Positions 1-13,839 of a DNA stretch of 64,000 bases are shown here, piece after piece. Positions within the stretch are counted from its first letter, which is position 1; the number at the start of each line of letters is the position of its first letter. Origin of the DNA: Diphasiastrum complanatum. Taxonomy: Eukaryota > Streptophyta > Lycopodiopsida > Lycopodiales > Lycopodiaceae. The notes beneath the pieces were generated by a model. That model was not told where the DNA came from, searched no databases, and was given only the letters and a program-made list of their open reading frames with translations. The translations under genes and the position numbers were made by a program. The stretch is from the NCBI GenBank assembly GCA_029204225.1, contig CM055102.1, forward strand, positions 10,613,456 through 10,677,455, written 5' to 3'.

Positions 1-1379
1 TCTAAGAGCATTTGAACCCTAACTTTGGAAACGGGTGTTTATACTGATGGCAAGTTTCAAATAAACCTTAAATTAAATTGTTTGGATATAAAAAAAGTAG
101 TTTTGCGTCACTAGTTTGAAAACATAGACTCATGGCAAAATATGTATTCTGATATAGCAAATACAAGACCGTATTCTTATCAGGTAGGAAGAACCATTTC
201 TTAAATGTAGTAAGTTCAGAAAATGATATATCCTCTTTTCTCTACTAACTTTTCATGAAATGTACCAGAACTTTTATGGCTTATGCATAAACAAAGATCA
301 TTCATAAGGCTTATTTGGATGAGTGTCGACGTCTTGTCCTGAGATGATGCCATGCTATTCCCATAGTGTATGTATTCTTTTTTTGAAAGTCAACACATTA
401 CGACCTCATTATTAAAATTTCAAACCCTAACTTCAAACCCTTACAATAGAGCATAAGAAATTGCTAGCACTTTAAAATTATATTAAGTTTTCATCCATTG
501 AAGCCAAAGCCTCAAGTATTCATGTTTAGCTGCTTCATCAAAGCGTGGTCCCATATCATACCTATCTTGACTCTTGTCTATCTATGGTTCAAAGTGGAAT
601 CATGAGGTTTTAGAAGAGGTTGTTCCTCAAAGTTGAGTGCTATAGAAGCAATGGAACAATGAAGGATTAAAGCAAACATTATGTTACTTAACAGAAAAGA
701 TGATTTGACGAAAAACTTATCTATGATGACCTTAGTTTTATGGAAAAACATTATCTCATTTCGTTTTTATGGTTAGGAACAAATTGCAAGATGAACTGCA
801 AGAGGAACGTGCATTTCATGGTGGGAAAACAAGCAGAAACGTTGTCAAAACATAAACATCCCTACAATCCATCGATGGACAGTTAGTAGCAAAATCTATT
901 ATTTTTTGAAGCAAACCATCCTTGTATAGTCCATCGCTAGCCAACTAGTATAAAATGCTTTTTTTTTTAAAAGCAAACAGTCGCTATTCAAGCAGCGATC
1001 TAGCACCTCAATTCATAATCTACGAGGATTAATGGGGCTACGAGTGCTGAGTTATGATTAGGCAAAGGAAGGGTTAGGATTTTTTTTGAGCTATGAGTTC
1101 AAATTGAAGGGGACAATTTTTTTTTACAAAGGAACAAAACTTCAAAAATAAAAAGTTACCCAAGTGCTTTTCTCCCAACGATCCAATCAAAGCTAAAATT
1201 GAGCCTCTAACACAAGAACTAAGATAATTTTGTCAATTCTTCACTACATTTGGCTAAATTTTGACTTAAATTTAAGCTACGACATAGATCTATGGACTCT
1301 GAATTTACAATTAAAAAATTAGGCCAAAAATATGGACAAAAATAGATAAAAAAACTAAACTTGGAATGGTTTTGGTCAC
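1..1379. other. AT-rich intergenic DNA, no gene seen
   Basis: No open stretch here resembles a known protein and codon structure is absent. Between about 845 and 1010 a weak internal duplication is visible: two copies of a segment containing 'ccatcg' followed by an 'actagta/agttagta' stretch and a poly-T run. This looks like old transposon debris. Nothing else is assignable. Confidence 0.5.
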
Positions 1380-1387
1380 AAAGTTCC

Positions 1388-1475
1388 AAGTGTCGTACCA
1401 CGGCACCTGGTATGGCATGGGTTTCATAGGTGTTGTACAAGTGCCGTGGAAACGGCACCCACGACACCTGTTTTT
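1388..1475. repeat. Short GC-rich inverted repeat (possible MITE remnant)
   Basis: The arm 'gtaccacggcac' near 1395 is mirrored by 'gtgccgtggaaac' near 1442, followed by another 'cggcacccacgac'. This GC-rich palindromic island stands out in AT-rich surroundings and contains related 'GTGCCGTGG' units in both orientations. It may be the end of a small foldback element; family unknown. Confidence 0.3.
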
Positions 1476-2535
1476 TTTTGTCATTTTTGGTATAAGAAGC
1501 CAAAAATTAGGTCAGATTGCTCTTGGGGCAAATTTGATGATATGCTCTATGTTTTTGGGATTTTTGTGATTTTTCGACTACTTTTTGAATTTTTGATCCT
1601 TCCTAGAGCAATCATCGGAAGTAACACAAATCAAGGAACTTGTAGTCATAGATCCATCAAAGATCGTTACACGGACCAAGGCACCTGTTGCTACAACTCT
1701 ACCCAAGATCATGTTAGACTAATCATCTGTTACTCTCAATAAGGGAAGTTGAAACGGAGAGAATGATTATGAAGAACCTCACAAATCAAGAAATGCTTCT
1801 ATCTACTGAAATATGTGATTTCCATCCCTCTCCAGCTAAAAGAAACAAAGGAAGGTTACCTTACTCATTCGAGTATGTCCCAATGGGAAAGAATCATGAT
1901 TTCGAGAAAAACTTTTGTCCTGGCAAGAACCAAGCAAAGGATAAGGCCAGTCAAACCATCTACAAATTCAGTGATAATTTTTTAGACTAGACAACACAGG
2001 GAACTGTCCCACAGTTGGGAAACAAAATAGATCCAGATACTAATGCCACAGCAAAGATCCTGACAAGGAGCAACTCAGCGAATATATCAGCATTGAATAC
2101 TGTCTTACAGCTCGAAAGCGGAATAAATCCAAGTTGATTGCTATTATTGCTACCTATTTTGGGTAAAGACCCAAGATGTATTAACATACTACCATAAAGA
2201 AATGCCTAACCAAACCACTACCATGTCCACTAAGGCGAATCCCAAGTATAGCGTTCGAGTATATTATGATCAATGAGCTCAATGATAGGCTGTAGAACCT
2301 CTCTATACAAACATGCCACCCCATCTTAGCCTCTACCACTCACAGAACTTGTCATTGTCCTGTATGCTGAGTACGGCTAAAAATTTGGGAAATCTGGTAT
2401 CTTTAACGACTCTCATGTGTCTCAGTAAAAGCAAGATATCCCCTGTGCAATAAAATAAACTAGGTCATAATGATGAATGAATCCCGTTACAATTCCAGGC
2501 CCCAATGTAGAATGGGTCCCCGGGCACCCAATTCC
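1476..2535. other. Unassigned region with one short open stretch
   Basis: The longest plus-strand open stretch (1763-1990, about 75 codons from ATG) is lysine- and asparagine-rich and has no recognisable motif; in-frame sequence continues weakly past the stop to about 2190. It could be a fragment of a transposon ORF. No gene is claimed. Confidence 0.3.
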
Positions 2536-2757
2536 CTATTTCTTACTGATATACTTCACTTGCATGTCCCTATAAATGGCAATCCATCTTGAGTCACAAA
2601 CAACCTGAAAAGTCGTTCTCCTCTGTTCAACTTGCCTTAATGTAATGTCATCATCTAGGAAAATAGTTGTTCCCTTTAATTTGGCTTCAAGACGTAATAC
2701 CGATCTTCGTTCTAGTGATGATAAGAGTGGCATTATCCTTTTTCGTTCTCCAAGCAT
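2536..2757 (-). pseudogene. LINE ORF1-like fragment (C-terminal part)
   Basis: The minus-strand reading has a 'LKGTTIFLDDDIT' segment preceded by a Arg/Leu-rich helix. That is the pattern at the C-terminus of L1 ORF1p-like RNA-binding proteins of non-LTR retrotransposons (a 'LKGT.IFLDEDLT' signature after the RRM). A second, better preserved copy of the same motif occurs on the opposite strand at 31,390-31,720 and also shows the upstream 'NVRVKGIP' RRM strand. The minus-strand sequence upstream of this fragment (2760-3120) is broken by stops. I read this as a degenerate LINE remnant. The assignment rests on motif similarity only. Confidence 0.45.
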
Positions 2758-4230
2758 GATCTAGCCCTTTATTATAATGACATAATGTGGTGTCCAAGAG
2801 AGAACTAGCCTCTTGGATGGCAACTTTTAACACTTGTCATAGGTGGAGACTTACTGTCATCTTTCGTGAATAATGAAGCCCAAGTTCTTAGCGTTGGACC
2901 AATGCTTGTTCAAGCTCTTAGATCTTCGTGGAGGTACGTATTGGTGTCCCTTGCAAATCCCATAATTTGATGGGTTCTTGCAAAGCAACAATCCAGGCTC
3001 CTATTTAAGATTTTTCTTTCAACAATGATTTGACATTTTCTTTGAGCTACAGCATTTCCTTCTTCATGACCCTAGAACTCCACTCTTTGTTGTTCAAGAT
3101 AGGAAGAGACATAGTGTTCATAAACATGAGTAGAGTAATAAGCAGTCGGAAGAGGTAGGATAGGAGCAGTGAGAGTGTGAGGGAATTTCGACACGGATAG
3201 GTTTAGAGAGAGGGAGAGAGGATCAGAGACAGGGGGCACAGTCCTGCTCAAGCATCACTACCTAAGCAACATGCTTCAAGGGCTGCCCAGGCAAACCTCA
3301 AACTGATCAGGCAGCGCTGTTGCAGGATGGGCTGAATGAGGCGGGGGCAAGGTCTCCACCTTCCTTTGCATCTCACCATGTCATAGAGAGAAAGAGAGCG
3401 AGAGCTCATTCATGCTTATTATCCAATTTGGTGCTTACCTATTTCTTAAATGTTTGGTGCATAGGCTCTTCTAGACAAAACATAATTGGTGTGTTTGAAA
3501 TGTGTCACATTTGATATCAGTTGGCTGTGGATGTGTTTGATTTGTGCATTAGATAGACTCATGTGTACCTTTGGGGCCGTTTCAGCTCTCATCACAAACT
3601 TTAAAAGTATTGTTTCATCTCCATATCCATGTCTCAAAGTTGATGTTAACTTTAAAAAGCACACTTTGTAGATCCATAACTAGGTTTCCTTTATATTGTT
3701 CATTCTCGTTGTGGAAGCTAAACCAACAATAGAGATGATATACGACCCAAGAGGCTTAGATTCATAATGGTAATCGTAGAGAGTTAGCATTATATGGATC
3801 AAGTATAAAGATTCACTTTTGAAAAAGGGAAAAATCATATAATTGATTGCCACATAGACTCTTACAAAGAGGTGTGTGACAGCCCTTTATCAATTATATC
3901 ATGCCCTATCATCTTTCCCCATTGGTTTTAACCCTTGCTGCAAAGCTATACTCATCAGAAAGCACTAAGTTTCAAGGGATTGCTAGAGAAGACCACATTT
4001 GCCAGTTGTGAACAATGGGTCACGAGGAGACATGGGAGCATTTCATATTTAGCTGCAATGTTTTCTCTAAAATTTGGGGGGTACATGACTATACATCGAA
4101 TCAATCTTCTATCTTTGATTTTCACGATGTGTAGCACTGATGGTGCTTGAGATGTTTCACCTTAAAAGAGTCCCTATTGGTAGTAACACATCTATGGCAG
4201 ACCTTACTGAGTCACACATCTTATTCGAGA
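2758..4230. other. No gene recognised
   Basis: Short open stretches on both strands overlap each other and show no domain signature. A purine-rich patch at about 3205-3225 and another at 3385-3400 are low-complexity. The region probably continues the LINE debris at its left end. Confidence 0.4.
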
Positions 4231-4647
4231 CCCATCATGCTTCTATATGATGCACATTATTCAACATACACTCATTTGGTCTTACGTACCATATTTTGTT
4301 CTTAAAAGACTTCAACACACCCCCAAAGCAAAAACTCAAAACAAGTAAAACAAAATGCTGTGATGACAAGACAAAAAACCAAAGAGAATTGCTATGAAGA
4401 ACAGGTCCGAGCGTGTCAAACTGAAACAAAGCCCAAACACAAGTGCTTGTGGCAGTACATTGTTCCACTATAGCTTGAAGTACTAGCATAAATACTAAAG
4501 GCCCTAGTCTTGATTAAAAAATCCACTGCAGTCGTGCGTTTAATTGAAACTTCCCTACTTTTGAAAAAGCAAAACCTACAACACTGGAAACCAATAAGTG
4601 AAATCAAATACAAGTAGGCTAACTTGTATCGGTGATAAATTTCTTAC

Positions 4648-5106
4648 AACCACCAAATCTGCCAGCCAATAGGCATATGCATCTCCGTATACCTCCATGA
4701 GAAGACAGTGGAACTATGACAGATTGTTTGTAAGAGAATACAAGATCCATGTATATTAATAGAAAGCATGAAAACCTAGGTTTTCTTACACCTTCCAAAA
4801 GTGTAAGAAAATCCATCCAGATGTCCAAAAGCAAATTTTATCAACCTGATTAGATTCTGTTGCGAAACATGTCAAAATAAGGAAATATTTCTAAAAGACA
4901 TCAACATGAACAGATATCATTTTCCGACATTACATCAAGGTAAACAGACGATGCGCCATATGTTCACAAGATCGTTCAGGTAATGAAGCAATTGTCAGCA
5001 AAACAGATAAAAAATGTCACTTACCAAAGGATTGAGCATAGGTGAATTTGCCATCAGCAAAATTATGAAGGGAAACCCTAGAAAGGCACGCAACCACCTC
5101 CTCCAT
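4648..5106 (-). CDS. Candidate first two exons of an unrecognised gene
   Basis: An ATG at 5104-5106 opens a 27-codon stretch (starting MEEVVACLSRVSLHNF) that ends at 5025 directly before a strong donor GTAAGT. A compatible second exon could run 4713-4648, with a TAG acceptor before it and a GTAAGA donor after it; the phases match (1 + 2 bases) and no stop is created. No further exons could be followed with confidence and the product is not recognised. The upstream sequence (5110-5350) is locally GC-rich with a G-box-like element, as expected of a promoter. This could equally be a fortuitous open stretch. Confidence 0.3.
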
Positions 5107-5149
5107 CGCTGACCAATTGCTCCTGAATAATGATGCTGCATCAGTAATA

Positions 5150-5360
5150 AGTAGACGTTCTCTCCTCCTCTCACGGACGCGCTCGTTCACGCCGCCCGCT
5201 CGGTGTCTGCCACGCGTCAGGACGGCACTTGGAGGGGTTTGAATGGTTGATCATTAACACGTGGCAAATATCGGAAAAGTCTCGAGAATATCCAACGGTA
5301 GCTGGGTTAAAGTCCTAGCGTGCCGATAAGATACGGGTGGTCTGAAGCGCCTTTGTTGTT
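5150..5360 (-). promoter_or_regulatory. GC-rich putative promoter with G-box core
   Basis: A GC-rich island (ctcacggacgcgctcg and neighbours) lies just upstream of the candidate start at 5106 and stands out from the AT-rich flanks. It contains 'acacgtggc' at 5257-5265, which matches the plant G-box/ABRE core CACGTGGC. Function is inferred only from position and motif. Confidence 0.25.
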
Positions 5361-6419
5361 GGTGACAAGGCACACTTGTATTTATTTACGGCTCAATATT
5401 AACCCTATCTCGTGGGGTATTTAAAAGTGAATATCTCTCCATTATTAGCTTGTTAATCTTAATAAGAATCTAAACAAAGAAGTTGGTGATCAATACCGGG
5501 CGAATGTATTTTGCACCATCGTTGCAGTGACAGTGGTAGAGGAGCAACCATCTGATGGAGATGGGTGATGACATCATCATCTCTCCAAAATGGTGCTATC
5601 ATCGCAATAGCTTACCATTACCAGAGCAAAGTTAAAAGTTTGTAACCATCTGTTCAAGGTATGAATAACCTTATTGATAGTCCCAAATTATAGATACCCT
5701 AAGTGATAGCCTCGAGGTAAAAAGAAAAAAGAAAATTATTTCGCATCTATAAAAAAAACTCACTCATCCAAAACATTATTTATCCTACCCCTTGCAAGAT
5801 ACGACTATGTGAATGTGATCGTGCGGTCGACATACATTAAAATTTGGGTTCTCTCTTAGGATTTGCTTTAGTACATGATCCATACTTTCAAGAAAATGAT
5901 CTAGACATCCTCACAAGTGGAGTATGTTCTAATAGACACAATCTGCATAAGCATGTGATATTGCATGCTTTTTGTGATTTTACCCACTAGCATATTGAAG
6001 TTGGTGGCAATGGAGACCCATGCTCAAATTATCTTCTATCCGCCCATGGAAGTTCACATATCTGCTAGCCCACAAAATTGTCTCGACGTATAAATGTGAA
6101 TGTACATTGTAAACAATGTACATAATGTTTTTTGGTATTATCAACTTGTGGGATCACACAAAATTGAACCTATGTGGACGAGCCAAAAACTCAAGCAAGA
6201 TACGCCAACTCACCATGTGTGGGAAGATAAATTTTGTGCATAATGATGTAAGTGCTCGGCAAAATAAAAGGTGCTCAAAGTTATTCAAATTCGACATTAT
6301 GCTTGGAACTTGAATGAGGCTTAAACTTCGTAAACTATATAAAATCATGCATAAATATGTATGATTGTATGTATGATATTCTTCCAACTTGGATTCAATC
6401 ATTAAAAACAAAGGTCATT
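5361..6419. other. No gene recognised
   Basis: AT-rich sequence with many stops in all frames. Short opposed open stretches at 6116-6411 are each other's complement and carry no motif. Confidence 0.4.
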
Positions 6420-6513
6420 ATACAAGATCATCTTTGAATGCTCACTCAATATTTTTGACATTTGTGATACAAGATCATCTTTGAATGCTCACTCAATATT
6501 TTTGACATTTGTG
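6420..6513. repeat. Perfect 47-bp tandem duplication
   Basis: The unit beginning 'atacaagatcatctttgaat' occupies 6420-6466 and is repeated without a mismatch at 6467-6513. The identity implies a recent duplication or slippage event. Confidence 0.9.
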
Positions 6514-8249
6514 AATGTTTGCATTCTTAAATTGCAATTTTTCATAGTAATTTTTCATTGGCAAAAAAAATTCCATCTAATATGAATTTGCTCTCTCAAT
6601 GACTTGTTAGTAGCTTAATAGTTAATGACTATCTAGTTCTTGATATGGCTCCCAATTTTTGAAGTGGTAATCGTAAAAACATTGTATATTGGGAAAAGGG
6701 AGTGAAATCACAAGAACCTTTTGGGATTTGAGGCCTCATGCACCGAATTTGGTGGTGGGAGGCTTAGGCATCGATCTCCTGAAGTTGTGCTTGATGGTGC
6801 CCTCCATAAAAGCTATTTTTTGGTGGATTTGAACCTATGCATGTTTGTTGGACCTGATTGAAGCTTCTATGGCTCTCTAATGAACCTTAGTAGAGTGTTG
6901 TAACTTCTAATTGAAGGCATGTAGGGCTGTAGTAGGATTTTTGAGAAATCCACGCACCCTCATTTATAGCTCGCACATGTGAAGTCCAAGTGGCTATTGG
7001 AAAAGGGGATAACGAGAAACAAAACGAACATGAAAAGAAGCGAACTCGAAACTCGAAAGAGAAACACACTCGAATGAAAAATGTTTGTGCACAACGGAAT
7101 AAGTTATCACACTCTTTCCTCAAGCATGACTACACAGATTTGAACAGAACATTAGTGATAGAAATCATGTTCGAGTAGCCAAACATCAAAACATCAGAAA
7201 GATAATTTGTTGCGAACAGTTAGACAAATTATCAGTCGCGAAGAGCTACACTGAGCTCGATTGAAAATCAGTCACAAATTAGTCGTGAAAGACAAGACTA
7301 ATAATCAGTTGCGAACAACTAGACAAATTATTATTTGCGAAGAATAAATTTGCAGAAGCGATGAGCAGACAACCAGACAAAGCAAATAGATAGCCAGACA
7401 AAACATATAAAAGCATTGTAGTATTGACAAATTATGTATAACAAAATATACAAGTCAATTAAGTAAGTGAGCACAAGACAATAGCGGGCATAACTGTGTG
7501 CTTCACAAAGCTAATCACGATCTGTGAAGGTTCATGAGCCTATTACTGACAATCTGTCCGAAAGGAAAAGAATCGATGCACAAAGGCATCTACAATGTCT
7601 GTCTCAAATGTTGTAAATGAATGAACTGTGTGAGTCATTAGTGTGAGAGAGCATGAATGGGTCATGTATAGTGTATGTTTAAGAATGTCGTTGCTAGTGC
7701 ATGAATCATTTTAATTGCGTGTAGAACTACTTGTGATCAGTGGACGCAATCGCTTAGAAAAAGAGCTACTTAAGCCAGTGACTGAGGTGTCAAAGATCAC
7801 CATGCGCTTAGCATAAACAAGACATAAAAAATAGCATTCTTGCAATAACTGAAAAAGAATGGCACAATAAGATATGTACATCAAATGATTGGATGGACAA
7901 TACATTTGCACATAGTTGCAATGTCGTTGTGTGAATCGCTGACATAGATAGGTCAGCTACTGTAATTGCTATAGAAGAACAAGGTGAATTCGTAGCAGTG
8001 TGCCACATTGTAGAATACTGCAAGACAATAAATGATGGAAGGCGGAAACATCACCGCAGTAATACTACAAGAATCACTGACATAGAAATGTCAGCCGCTA
8101 TAGCCTACTGCAGGAAAAACGTGAACGCTGAGCAGGTCCAATCGCTCATTGACGTATATAGCAGCTGGAAGATCTTGTGCTATTTTAACTTTACAATTAC
8201 AAGATCGTTAACAGTTGCTAAACTGATCAACATATCAGCTCATTGTTAG
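6514..8249. other. No gene recognised; minor dispersed short repeats
   Basis: Between 7200 and 7390 a loose repeat built on 'cagtcgcgaa/cagttgcgaa' and 'agacaaattat' recurs several times. At about 7930 and 8075 two similar palindromic motifs ('ctgacatagataggtcag' and 'ctgacatagaaatgtcag') occur. No coding function is supported. Confidence 0.35.
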
Positions 8250-9210
8250 AGCGTGAAGATGGATTACAAGGGGTTGAATAAAATGACTATTAAAAATAAA
8301 TATCCAGTTTCCCAAATGGATGATTTGGTAGATCAATTACATGGAGCTAAATACTTCACATAACAGATCTTAGAACCGGATATCGTCATATTAGAATTCA
8401 TCTAAATGATATGCAAAAGGCAAATTTTTAGACGAGGTTCGGTCATTAGCTTCATTTTGGATTGACAAATGCACCTGCGATGTTTCAATAGGTGATGAAC
8501 GATATATTTCGTCCATATCTAGGCCAATTCATAGTTGTAGTTTTGGATGATATTCTCATTTATAGTAAAACTCTTAAGGAACATATAAATCATCTGAAAA
8601 CAATCTTGCGGATTCTCAAGAGAGAAAAACTATTTGCTAAGGAATCCAAGTGTGAACTCTTTAAGCATGAGTTAGTATATCTTGGTCATAAGATCACCCT
8701 AGAAGGATTGAAGATATACGAGGATGAAGTCACAATAGTGCTTGAGTGGCTAATATTGAAAACAATTAGAGAAGCTAAATCTCTTTTCGGTTTTATAGTT
8801 TTCTTCCATAACTCTATAGAGGATTATGCTAAGATTGCAGTACCTCTTAATAATTTGACTAAAGGCAGAGTTAACAAGAAAAAGATGAGAGGTCAACCCA
8901 GTCTTCCTACTGAGTGGAATGAAAAACTGAATCAATATTTTGATAAGCTAAAACATATGGTCGCTTCAGCTCTTATTCTACAAATCAAAAATCCCCATTT
9001 ACCTTGTGTTGTTAGAACTGATGCGAGTGATTAAGTTATAAGAGCAATTCTTTTACAAAATGATAGGGCAATAGCGTTTGAGAGAAAGAAACTTACTAGA
9101 CCTTAGTTGCATTATACAACTCATGAAAAGGAGTTATTTCCTATAATACATGCACTTAAGACCTAGAGGCATTACCTTTATGGTAGTTAGGCTATAATGT
9201 ATACAATCAT
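8250..9210 (+). pseudogene. Ty3/gypsy reverse transcriptase-RNase H remnant
   Basis: Translated in frame with several stops, this stretch follows gypsy pol in order. First come the RT finger segment ('MDYKGLNK', 'YPVSQMDDL', 'LHGAKYFT') and the 'LTNAPAMF' motif. An intact active-site strand 'VVLDDILIYSKT' follows in an uninterrupted 180-codon stretch (8492-9034), then the thumb/connection ('KCELFKHELVYLGHKIT'), then RNase H starting 'VRTDASD' and continuing past a stop to 'HYTTHEKEL' and 'RHYLYGS'. At least four in-frame stops make it non-functional. No gag, integrase or LTRs are visible around it. Confidence 0.85.
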
Positions 9211-11111
<1,901 letters not shown>

Positions 11112-13505
11112 TACACGATAATTGGGTAATAAATTGGTGAGTGGTCACTCCAGTAATAGTGTGTGACTCCGTAAAAGTTTTTCGAGTTGTGTGCATTTGT
11201 CCATATATGATCTAATTGGCTTCCATACAATGTTGTTGGTGTAGTGATAGTTTGTTGGAAACCATGGTTTTGCATGAATGTCGGAAGATGGTTGGCATGG
11301 TTGTTGCAAGCAAGCATATTGTTATTGAAGTCTCCAAGAATGGTCATTGGTGTTGGTATGTCTGTGGATGCATTTTGTAATATTTCTTCTATTGTATTCA
11401 AGAAACTCATCAGATTTGAATTTGGTTTTCGATACACTGCAAGCACAATCATACTATATGGTTTGTTCACATTGAAATAAGCTTTGATAATTTCTGCGAC
11501 ATCTATATTGTGTATGTCATAACAATGCAATTGTTGGGTAGGGTCATAGTATATGGTTGTGCCAAAGAAGCAGTAATTTTTTATGGCATGGAAATTTCTA
11601 GTCAAGTATGATGTTTGGTTGTGGTTTCTTGTTTCTTGGAAACACAAGATATTTGAGCTCATCAAATTGTAATCCGCTAAAATATCAATTTCATGTTTTT
11701 GCAATGAGACAATGTTTAAAGATTGAATAACAAGGTGTGCAGTTTTGAACTGCTCCATGATAGGAATTTGAATGCGCCAATTTGCATGATTGCGAAGGCG
11801 GTGCATTTCTTTTCTAATACATGGATCGACTTTCAAATGTTGATTACAGAGCGGGGTGGTTAAATATAAATTTTTAATATTTTGTATTCTAGATGGCGTT
11901 GTATATGTCAAGCCATGTTTGTTGGTTCCGGTAGGATTGAAAATTACATGTTCCATCGTTAGACCTTGTGCACGATGTATAGTACGAGCAACAACAAGTT
12001 GTATAGGAAATTGGTTTCGTGTAATAGTATTCAAAAATGAGGATCCTATTTGGAATTCTTTACTAGCTTTGTAAATTGGTGTCCATGTTTCTGGTATATG
12101 TTTCATTGTATAGAAGTGAGTATGGGCAAGTCATGTTTTTTGGCCAATGCGTGAATCGAGAAATTGAATCCAAATAATATCAGTTGCCATTGTGGTCGTT
12201 TTTGTTTAAAATAGACCATCAACACCATTTACAAGACCATCTCCAATATTGATGTTTGAACTACATATTTCAACAAGCATGCCTGTTTTGACAACTATAG
12301 TTTTCCATAAAATAGCAGTGTTTCTTGGTTTTTCAAGAATAAAAATTTTTATTTGCTACATGTGCAAGAGCGTGTGTCCTTTGCATGTAGGTAAAAACTA
12401 GTGTCCTCAGCTTGCTTAAAAGCCTGTTCATTGTGTGTTTCCATTTCTTTGTTAGTATGGCACAGGTAAGGAATATTTGGCGTATTCGGAATGGGTTTAC
12501 AAGATTGTTGGTTAATCCAGTGAATGTCTTCGCCAATTTGAGTGGCTTCTCTTATTCGATTCAATATCCCAATGTATGTGTCATCAGTTTGGCGCATTGT
12601 TTGTGTTAATTCATAACAATGCAACAATTTATTCCAGTACGATAATTCGAATGCATTGAGAGAGGCATTATCCGATTTAAAAATCTATGCATCTAAAACA
12701 AGGCCTGTTTGAAAAAGATCACCACAAGTTATTACGTCAACATCTCCAAAAAAAGAGGTTGGTCTATGTTTTATTGATCGAAGTCGTTGATCGGCGAATT
12801 GGAAAATACGATGGCCTATCAAAGATATTTCATCAAATATGGCAAGTTGTATGTCACGATATTTAGTAGTTAGTTCTTGGAGCTTGTCACCAGACAACGA
12901 TGTTAAATTTTTGACATTTATAGGTATATGCAACGCGGAATGAATGGTAGTGCCACAAATGTTGTATGCGACTTTACCGGTATATGTCATTAACAAAGCC
13001 TTCGGTAATTCGATATCTGTGGAATGGTATCTATAATAATGTCAAAGTAGTAATGTGTATGTTTTTCTAGTGCCTGCACCGTCAGTTAGAAGTAAATGAA
13101 TGCGTTCATTTGGTTGAAGTCGTTTTAATGGCATAATATCATCAAAGATCAATCGTTGTGCTTGATTGAGACTTCTGATGTTTTCAAAGTACGTATTGTT
13201 GTCCATAATTGGGTATGGAAATTTGCCAGTTTCTTGTGAAGGTTGTCTTGAATGAGGTCGGCAAAGGGATGGAAAGTCAAGCTCAACATTATATTCACAT
13301 TGTTGCTCATCTCTAATTGGCAGGCTTTGCATTAAGGTTTGCAATGTGGTCCTGGTTGTAGTAGATGTTGTACATGATGTGCGATTAGTAAACATAGCTT
13401 GGAAGTTGTAGTTAAACTTGCTGCTATTTGTATGAATGGTATTGTAGTGAAAATTATAAGGGTCTTTAGTGTTGCAAGAAAACAAACACTCCCACTGGTA
13501 CCTGC
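11112..13505 (-). pseudogene. Helentron-like PIF1 helicase fused to an endonuclease domain, 5'-truncated
   Basis: Reading leftward, the helicase starts inside the protein ('SLNQAQRLIFDDI') with a damaged Walker A 'TDGAGTRKT' (13,062-13,088; usual form GAGTGKT). After an in-frame break come 'TYTGKVAYNICGTTIHSAL', Walker B 'LAIFDEIS' and 'CGDLFQ', then the linker 'LTQTMRQTDD', 'MLVEICSSN', 'GLVNGVDGLF' and the C-terminal motif 'VVARTIHRAQGLTMEHV'. The last 210 residues (11,112-11,740) form an exonuclease-endonuclease-phosphatase fold: an Asn-containing first strand, 'CFQETR', 'YRKPNSN', 'GDFNNN', 'QLDHIW' and 'WSDHSPI'. PIF1-type helicase plus EEP endonuclease is the domain order of Helentrons, rolling-circle relatives of Helitrons. 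The Rep nuclease half is missing, and stops near 13,040, 12,685 and 12,333 break the frame. The final 331-codon block covering helicase C-terminus and endonuclease is open. Confidence 0.85.
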
Positions 13506-13519
13506 TGGTATCTGCTACC

Positions 13520-13735
13520 AAAACCACACAAGTTAGCACATTAGCAAACATGGCCGACCAAAAGTGACCGGTGAACTTTGGATCGCGATCACTCACAATA
13601 TCACTTGGTAATCCGTAAAGCCTAAACAGATGCTCTACAAATATCTGAGCTAAATCAAAAGCCTTTGTAGTGGTCTTTACCGGAATAAACGCATTGCCTA
13701 GCTAATCAACTCCTACGATTTACCACTTCAAGTGC
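13520..13735 (-). pseudogene. Ty3/gypsy integrase core fragment
   Basis: The minus strand encodes 'FIPVKTTTKAFDLAQ', 'LFRLYGLPSDIVSDRDPKF' and 'TGHFWSAMF', the central part of a gypsy integrase around its second catalytic aspartate (SDRDPKF). The similarity stops near 13,515, where Helentron helicase sequence begins in the same frame. The junction suggests that the Helentron-like segment landed in or recombined with a gypsy copy. A related integrase is found at 63.3-63.7 kb. Confidence 0.8.
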
Positions 13736-13839
13736 AAGTTAGATTACTTCGCAACAAAACAATGGCACTGTAATTAAGAATACACAATTTTTTGTGCACC
13801 AAGCTTTTCTACATGTTGCATGACCCCAAATCTAGGCAT
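13736..13839. other. Short unassigned spacer
   Basis: Stop-rich AT-rich sequence that may include upstream integrase residues in decayed form. Confidence 0.3.
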
